Below, piece after piece: positions 57,487 to 64,000 of a stretch of DNA of 64,000 bases. The notes beneath the pieces were generated by a model that worked only from the letters and a program-made list of their open reading frames with translations, did no database searches and had not been told where the DNA came from. How positions within the stretch are numbered: the first letter of the stretch is position 1; each line of letters opens with the position of its first letter. A program made the translations under genes and the position numbers. Source of the stretch: Dysidea avara (lineage: Eukaryota > Porifera > Demospongiae > Dictyoceratida > Dysideidae); the NCBI RefSeq assembly GCF_963678975.1, contig NC_089273.1, positions 26,058,356 through 26,122,355 on the forward strand, read 5' to 3'.

Positions 57487-59806
57487 TAGTGTTGCACCGA
57501 TAATCGGATCGGTTATCGGTTTAACCATATATCGGCATGATTTTCTGGATATCGGTATCGGATCGGATCGATCTTTTAAAAGTAAGCCGATACGATAGTC
57601 ACGTGAGGCTTGCGCATGCATATTATTTCCATTGTTGTAAAATAAAATGGCGAAGAAGCGCTCCGTCATTTGGGAGTTTTTCGTGGTGACTGAGGACACG
57701 AAATATGCTGTTTGCAACACTTGCCAGGCGAAAGTTTCGAGGGGAGGAGGTAGCACAAAGTCCTACACTACTACAAATCTAGTGAGCCATCTTGCTAAAC
57801 AGCCGGACATCAATAAACAGTATATTGAACGAAAAGAGTCTCAAGAAACTCCACCTCAGAAGCAAACACGTAAAAGGAAGCTTGAACAGCAATTGTCACT
57901 TGAAGAAACGCAAGAACTGTCGAAGCCATGGGATATAAACGATGTCAGGTCTCAGCGTGTGCATAAAAGGATTGGTGAGATGCTAGCAGTAGACTGCCAA
58001 CCATTATCAATGGTTGAAGACATTGGCTTCAAAAGGGTGTTGCAAACTCTGGAGCATCGCTACAAGTGTCCAAGTCGTAAGTATTACACAGATACCATTA
58101 TACCTAAAATTTATACTGGCATGAAAGATGAAGTATATAAGTTGGTTGGTGGGGCCAAGTACATAAGCTTCACCACAGATATATGGAGCAGTAGTATTAA
58201 TATAACTTGTTTGTTAAGTTTAACTGCACACTGGATTGATGATGCATTTGTAAAGGTGTCTGCTGTCCTACATGCACAGCCAATACAAGAAGCTCACACT
58301 GGTGAGTACATTGCAGCACAAATGGAGAGTATGCTTCAAAACTGGGAGATATCTCGGGATAAAGTGCATGTTGTTGTGAGTGACAATGCAAGCAATATGG
58401 TAAAAGCCATGAGAGATGCCTGTTTTATGCACTTTGGTTGCTTTGCACATTCTCTGCAATTAGTAATAAAAGATGGACTATTTGTACAAAGAGCCATAAA
58501 TGATATAATAGCAATATGTCGTAGCATAGTGGGACATTTTCATCGTTCTTCAGTTGCCTGCTACAACCTGAAAAGAATACAAGATAGTTTAAATGTACCA
58601 CAACACAAGCTTAAATCAGATGTTGTAACTAGATGGAATTCTACCTTATTTATGTTTCAATCTGTTCTGGAGCAAAAAATGGCACTGGCAGCCTACTGTG
58701 CAGAAACTGGCAATATCCAGCAGCTTACACCACATCAATTGGAATTAATGAAGAAATGTGTCGATATTTTAAGTCCTGTAGAGGAAATTACACGTTCTAT
58801 ATCAGCAGATATGGCTTCAATATCAATTGTCATTCCATACATAAGGATACTAACCATAACACTTGAGAAAAACAACAATGATAGCGGTGTTCAAACAATG
58901 AAGGGTGAGCTGCTGAAATCTTTAAAGTCTCGCTTTGCAGGGATAGAAGAAAAGAAAGAATTGGCCTTGGCTACTTTGTTGGACCCCAGGTTCAAAGATA
59001 AATTTTTTTCGGGGAATATCATCAAGGCCACAGTCAAAGAGATGCTGGTTGAGGAAATGAGCAGTTCTGTTGATATGGCTAGTGAGACTGCAGCTGAAGA
59101 ACCTGGTCCCAGCCAACCAAAGAGAACGTGTCCGCTCAAAAGTACAGTTTTACTTGATGTCATCTCTGAAATAATTACTGACTCTACTGGTGATACTCCT
59201 GCTACCACATCAGAAGTGGAGAAGTTCTTAAGTGAACCACTGTTGGATTACAAGACTGGCAATCCTTACACGTGGTGGGGTCAAAATAAGAAAAGGTTTG
59301 CTATGCTGGCAACTCTGGCACAACACTACTTATGTCCCCCAGCAACATCAGTTCCTTCAGAACGGCTGTTCTCTGCAGCAGGTAACCTACATGATGATAA
59401 GAGGAACAGAATTTTACCTACTTTGACTGAAGACCTGCTTTTCATTCAAAACAATTTTTGCCTAGTTGGCTCTCAGTACAAATACTAGTAAGTAGTTTAG
59501 TGATTACCACTGTAACTGTATACAGTTGGTCTTGTGTGACTACTGGTTTATTTACTTTATTGCGCGTATCTAGTTCTGATGTATTTTTACTACAGTAGCT
59601 ATAGCTGTACACCACTAAGCAGTTTTGAGTACCATAAATTACATCCATTTATTTTTTGTATTTTCAACTACTATGTATTGCTACACTGATTAAGAAACTT
59701 GTCAAATATATATTTTATATCGGATCGGCTAAAATTATCGGCTCTTTCCTTGTCCAGTATATCGGTTATCGGAATATCGGCTAAATCCCATATCGGTGCA
59801 ACACTA
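57487..59806 (+). mobile_element. Complete hAT transposon
   Basis: The 2320-bp element has ends TAGTGTTGCACCGATA and TATCGGTGCAACACTA (16-bp perfect inverted repeats). A perfect 8-bp target duplication TAAGCAAT is at 57479-57486 and 59807-59814. Subterminal regions are packed with ATCGG/GATCGG words on the left (57500-57575) and right (59720-59795), as expected for transposase binding. It contains an uninterrupted transposase ORF. Confidence 0.95.
57647..59488 (+). CDS. hAT-family transposase with BED-type finger
   Basis: 613 residues, no introns. The N-terminus resembles a BED zinc finger: WEFF at 9-12, Cys23-x2-Cys26, and TTTNLVSHL with His48; the usual last His/Cys after it is not visible (HLAKQPD). 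RNase H-like catalytic landmarks are TTDIWSS (Asp178), VVSDNASNM (Asp246), TRWNST and, in the C-terminal dimerisation part, SVPSERLFSAAGN (Glu572). The typical FLSEPLLDY...WW and the RNRILP...LLFIQNN ending complete the hAT C-terminus. The enzyme cuts and pastes the surrounding element in the nucleus. The full length and lack of stops suggest recent activity; zinc finger function is uncertain. Confidence 0.95.
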   Translation: MAKKRSVIWEFFVVTEDTKYAVCNTCQAKVSRGGGSTKSYTTTNLVSHLAKQPDINKQYIERKESQETPPQKQTRKRKLEQQLSLEETQELSKPWDINDVRSQRVHKRIGEMLAVDCQPLSMVEDIGFKRVLQTLEHRYKCPSRKYYTDTIIPKIYTGMKDEVYKLVGGAKYISFTTDIWSSSINITCLLSLTAHWIDDAFVKVSAVLHAQPIQEAHTGEYIAAQMESMLQNWEISRDKVHVVVSDNASNMVKAMRDACFMHFGCFAHSLQLVIKDGLFVQRAINDIIAICRSIVGHFHRSSVACYNLKRIQDSLNVPQHKLKSDVVTRWNSTLFMFQSVLEQKMALAAYCAETGNIQQLTPHQLELMKKCVDILSPVEEITRSISADMASISIVIPYIRILTITLEKNNNDSGVQTMKGELLKSLKSRFAGIEEKKELALATLLDPRFKDKFFSGNIIKATVKEMLVEEMSSSVDMASETAAEEPGPSQPKRTCPLKSTVLLDVISEIITDSTGDTPATTSEVEKFLSEPLLDYKTGNPYTWWGQNKKRFAMLATLAQHYLCPPATSVPSERLFSAAGNLHDDKRNRILPTLTEDLLFIQNNFCLVGSQYKY

Positions 59807-59814
59807 TAAGCAAT

Positions 59815-60147
59815 CGTTTATTGGATTGACCTAATTACTGGGAACAGATGTTTCAATTATCGGATGGGTGTTATACTAATAAAAATGGTGAATTCTATGG
59901 TAGAAAGAAGTGGAATGGTTGACAAAGAGTGTGTTATGTTTGTTTAACGTTATTGAGGAATGGACTAAGGTTAAATTTTTGTGTAACTTCTGTACTGGGC
60001 TGTTTTTGGAATGCTAGTGTGTTTCATTTACTGGAACACTATCTAACTACCAAGTTTAGTTATTTGTTATTTTTATTTTTCCCCCAGCAAAAAGAAAGGC
60101 ACGTGCTGGACAACTAAACAAGACTAGAGAAAGTAGCAGCCAGCATG
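59815..60147. other. Short spacer, no gene seen
   Basis: A pyrimidine-rich CCCCCAG acceptor-like site at 60083-60089 precedes an open stretch that runs into the retroelement remnant. It could be a terminal exon of the NB-ARC gene by phase, but no domain supports that. Confidence 0.3.
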
Positions 60148-61479
60148 TTACTCTGACAAGCGGGACTCCACTTGCACTAGATCCATTGGTGGTGGAGCCC
60201 TAGTGTAAACACCAATGGATGAACGTATACCTCGAATGCATTGAATAGCTGAACGGAGCAGAGAAAAGGCAACACAACACCAAAGCCAACCCAGGACTGC
60301 TGAGTATTTATCACCCCACTTAGCCAATAGGAGGGAAGCCAGACGCTTGTAGAAATTAATGGCCTCATGAGCTGACCCCCCTGCTGCCGACATGATGATG
60401 AAACATGCTCAACCTCAAGAATTCTCTGGCTGTAAGCTTGATGCTTGACATTCTCATGCTTCTTAAAGGTAGAAGAAAGCTATGAAGAACTGTTAGATGG
60501 GGCAAGCGGATTAAAAACACGAACATCAATAAAATATCTCTCAGAATGACTACCACAAAACCATTCATGGCAATGTCCAGATGAGTCCCTTCTTGAGTAT
60601 TTGAGGTGGAAAGATGGAATTCATCAGGATTGTGGACGGGCTGCAGTTCTGGTTCAGTACACACCTGGGAGCACACCTCTGTCAAAAGAGTAGAAGTGAG
60701 GTCCCTTATCTCATTGTGGTGAAGGGAAGGTAGTCCCCCTTCGGACAAGAGAGCACATGATCCACAGAGAATGAAGCCCCACAAGCACAAAGAGTTGAAG
60801 TACGTAGGGAAGGCCAACTGTAACGCAAGGCATCCTGAAAGGCGGACTTGTGTAGAGCAAAACCATGATGCTCATTCAAGGGGAGAGTTGTAAGCCAATT
60901 TGAAGCCCCTATCACAGATGCTAGCTCCACTGCACGCTGCAGTGTGGGTTCCAACTGCTGACGCAATTCAGAAGAAGTCTTAGAGTAGGTTTCTAACTTT
61001 ACTTTGTGCTCAGAAGATTTTCTAGACTGTTGTAAAGAAATAGCCTCAATAAAGCTCTTAGAATGGTCATGAATGCACAAACAAAGAGGCTCAGCAATAT
61101 GACCGGAAGCAGCTAACTCATTGTTACTTGTGATAGTTGGAATAAAAATACCCAGGCCTCTCCAATGAGCAGGAAGAGCAAACAATTGCCGTAAATTATC
61201 ATAAGGTGGTGGACAGCCTGATAAGGTAGGGATAAACAGTTGACGAATTACGTCCTCAAGAGGTTGAAAGATCACAGTGTCACAGGGGACAGTCCAAGAA
61301 ACAAACATCCAACGGCTTGACAAACCATGTGTAAAAGCACAGTAAGCAGCATGGGACTGACTCTCCGCATATCTGGCCAAAACAGTAAGCTCTTCAGACC
61401 ATACCACCAAGTAGAATGTTACTACCAAAGCCATAAAAAGTTTGACAAAATTATGAGTATCGATGCACAATTTCAGCAC
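60148..61479 (-). pseudogene. Retroelement ORF C-terminal part, frameshifted
   Basis: Minus-strand segments 61479-60706, 60817-60365 and 60393-60148 form one C-terminal region broken by at least two frameshifts. Landmarks are SHAAYCAFTHGLSSRWMF, LPAHWRGLGI, WLTTLPLNEHHGFALHKSAF, a CACG...HVLSCPKG Cys/His cluster, LHHNEIRDL, HLDIAMNGF, and YKRLASLL...SLLRSAIQCIRG. This pattern belongs to a reverse-transcriptase-bearing element family repeatedly seen in invertebrate genomes. The LDIA...D part may be a restriction-like nuclease (inference). The polymerase portion is absent, and a shorter copy is at 44480-44715. Confidence 0.65.
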
Positions 61480-62989
61480 GTCAGATCACGTAATGTATGA
61501 GGTACGATTTTTTGTTGTTGTAAAAATGTATGCATAAATTGCTTGATAAATATGCAATGGTCATTTAAGGGTTCTACAGTATAGTAATTAATAGTGCAAC
61601 AACCACCTCCCAACCAAATGTAGGTCCTCTTTGTTTTCTTCTTGACCTCTTGCTAGATGCTTAAGCATGGGGTATAGTTGACCTCTGCTTGTGGAGATGT
61701 GTATTGTGTTCCCTATACTTCTCAATAGTTGGCTAGATGGTACTATACTATTATAGACTACATTCTAACCAATCTTTTTCTTCATTGCAGCCACTATGTC
61801 ATCTTAGGTAGTTCAACTCCAAGATTCCACACTAGCTGTACTATGTTTTTCTGTGGAAGTTTCAGTGAGTGCTGGCCTTGACCATGGCTTGGCTTGTCCT
61901 TTATAGTTTGGTGACTAACATAGCAGTAGAATTTAACTGTAGACTATCATCGACTCTCAAACTGGTGAAAATAATGTGCAGCATAATGTTGGCATAACGG
62001 AGCATAATTAGGAGCACAATGGGCAAATTTCTGCCACAAAAAGTAAACTTTTGCTATAACAGTCACAAAGTCAAGGGTTAACCTGTTTTAGATGGTGAAA
62101 TGATTTCTGACAAGTAGAAAAATTCACTGCAGGCTCACTACAAGTTTATAATTGACTGAATGAATGTATTTTATTGTGGGTTTAAGTTTTATGGGACACA
62201 CACAGTCATGTGCCAATTAGTACCAAGGCATGGCAAAGCAGTTTACAATCATTGAATTTGGTATTATATAAAGCATCTCATCATCTCATTTTGGATAAAT
62301 GATGATTATGATTATTGGAAGCTAGTTTGGAGGACAATACAATAGAAACTCTGATGATAATATAGTTTGTGTTGAGTCAGTATAGTTAGTGAATTTCTGG
62401 ACATTAAAAACAGTGAAGTATCTGCAGGTTTGCAGTGAGACTGGGGTTAATATCAAGCCAGAAAAATATTTGTAAAGATCTAGATTCTCTAATAGATCAA
62501 CCATTGTAGGAAATAGACAGAAAGAGAACCATTAAAGTGTTTATCCTCCAGGAGGCTAACTTGGCATGTCACAATTGCAAGTTACACTGGCTATCCAAAC
62601 TCAAATAGCAGGAGTGGAAGAAAAGCATAGAAGAGTTTGCTCATGCGTTTGAGAATGAGTTGTATACATGCCTGGTAAATAAAGCACCATTTTGTTGCTT
62701 AAATTAACAAGGAAACCCCCAAGCAACAACTTAACTGGTATTACTGACATACCTATTATACTGAGCAGTTACTGTCCTTTGAATACCAATTGCTACAACT
62801 CTGAAGATCAATCAGAAACCGTTCATGATATTTTATTTGCATACAAAGATATTAGACAATAAAATCTCTATAGCTTGCAATTGTGAGGGGACCCTGCTCT
62901 AATATGCCTTCCAACTCTGGAACACATCCCGATTTCAAGCTATTGCTATTATTTGTATGTTGCAGTTGAAGTGAAACGGTTCACGATTT
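61480..62989. other. Intergenic, few features
   Basis: A degraded CATAATAGG-family fragment is at about 61970-62040 and a CTCTAATAG relic at 62486. No gene recognised. Confidence 0.45.
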
Positions 62990-63815
62990 ACATTCTGTCA
63001 TATATATCAAGACAAATGATAGTGTGTCGTGCGGCCCAAGAAGCCGGCGTGCCACACCGTGGGTATATTGACAGGATGAAAGAAAACGTCATTTTCATAC
63101 CTTTGTATCTCGGTGATCCCTTATCCAATTTGGAACCAAATTTTCCACAGAGTTGCCCGCCAGCCAGGGGAGTATACATACCAAATTTGAAGGAAATCGC
63201 TCCAGCCATTTCCGAGATATGAGCTGGCAAATGTTCAGTTTTTTTTCTTCATTTTTTTCTTCGTGTTTTCACACACTTGCAAAAATTGCTATAAAGCACA
63301 AACGTGTAGTCCGATCACCTTGAGATTTGGCACACGCAGAAAGGGAGTCCAAAGGCGAATGTTAGCATCAAATTTGGTGCAAATCTAATGAATGCTTTGA
63401 CCGATTATTCGTGTAAAACAAGATTGATATGTTGTCATACCTACAGGGTAAACTGTTCATGGAATGAGTTGAAAATTGGTATGTAGATGGAGTAACCATC
63501 GTAGGAGTGCCTTTTGGTGGTTTGAATGGAATCGAGATAAAGACCATGGAGATATGACACAAAACCCAACCTGTGTCACAATTATGCGATCGATTTTTAT
63601 GAATAAAAAAGTATTAGTTTTTATGCCTACTAGGCAAACCGCTTAGAGCAATGAGCTGAAAATCAGTGTATAGCTGAATAATCTTCATAGAAAGTCCTTA
63701 CAGTAGTACAGAAGAATCGGATTACAAACCACTGAGTTATGATTCGAAAGCCAAATCCGTGTAGCAAATGCAAGATCGAGATACTCTAATAGAACAGTCA
63801 CCCTAATAGAGAATT
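62990..63815 (-). repeat. Array-flanking repeat S, copy 2 (inverted)
   Basis: It reads as the complement of 52345-53190: it starts with GTGTGTCGTGCGGCCCAAGA and ends with GATCGAGATACTCTAATAGA. Open frames inside are not conserved between copies. Confidence 0.8.
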
Positions 63816-64000
63816 CAGCTCATTTATTTAATCCATTACAGAATTCTATTACATTGCAAGCAATCAGTTAATCTTATAGACAGTTCAGCAAGAAACAAGT
63901 CACCCTATAGAGAGTTCAGCTACAAATATATTGCTGTAGTGATTCAGAACATTACAAGTCACACTGATGAGAGTTCAGCTATAAACAAGTCATGCACCCC
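63816..64000 (-). repeat. Tandem array, inverted start, runs off the window
   Basis: Units such as GAGAGTTCAGCTACAAA and CACCCTATAGAGAGTTCAGC are complements of the 49781-52340 units, so a second array begins here and continues outside. Confidence 0.8.

Noticed and set aside
60090-60182. Possible terminal exon of the NB-ARC gene after a pyrimidine-rich acceptor
   Set aside because: The phase-2 reading gives only about 13 residues before a stop, and the segment borders a retroelement remnant, so it is not called.
1-64000. Transfer RNA, ribosomal RNA, CRISPR or bacterial operon features
   Set aside because: No B-box-like tRNA pattern, rRNA sequence, regularly spaced identical repeats with unique spacers, or closely packed same-strand ORFs were seen.

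Overview
The window looks like AT-rich nuclear DNA of an early-branching animal, most likely a demosponge. This is inferred from intron-rich metazoan genes (CCP/Ig-like modules, an IRAK/Pelle-type kinase, an NB-ARC-type ATPase) embedded in dense young transposon debris. No species is claimed. No tRNA, rRNA, CRISPR array or prokaryotic operon was seen.

Host-type genes. (1) 585-11551 (+) is the 3' part of a modular protein. Exon pairs encoding a Cys-containing Ig-like fold alternate with six-cysteine CCP/sushi exons, and every junction is phase 1. (2) 18271-28392 (+) is a ~24-exon gene. Its chain is an N-terminal segment, a compact ubiquitin-like-looking domain, one Ig-like domain, six mini-exons, an in-frame His/Asp-rich minisatellite and an IRAK-like kinase domain. 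(3) 28540-33926 (-) is an 11-exon gene with an integrase-core (DDE) domain, tail to tail with the kinase gene (stops 147 bp apart). (4) 54695-55683 (+) is an NB-ARC/STAND ATPase exon ending at a strong splice donor.

Mobile DNA fills the rest. At 57487-59806 lies a complete hAT transposon with an uninterrupted 613-aa transposase, 16-bp TIRs and a perfect 8-bp target duplication. Around it are non-autonomous hAT-like elements (4439, 10067, 10940, 12440, 14214, 15456, 16640, 23410, 41674) and Mutator-like foldbacks with 9-bp duplications (37502, 48374). There are also a decayed Ty3/gypsy element (34788-37200), a LINE 3' end with poly(A) (38766-39032), fragments of another retroelement (44480, 60148-61479), long foldback palindromes and a ~2.5 kb tandem array (49781-52340). 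The sequence flanking that array recurs inverted at the right edge of the window.

The CCP/Ig protein, IRAK-like kinase and NB-ARC protein are all of types used in innate recognition and signalling, so the segment may be an immune-type neighbourhood; that is inference only. The most unusual observations are the kinase architecture and a short near-palindromic motif (core CTCTATTAGAG) that recurs inside many otherwise unrelated transposon families. All exon boundaries were read by eye from splice signals and phase and need transcript evidence.
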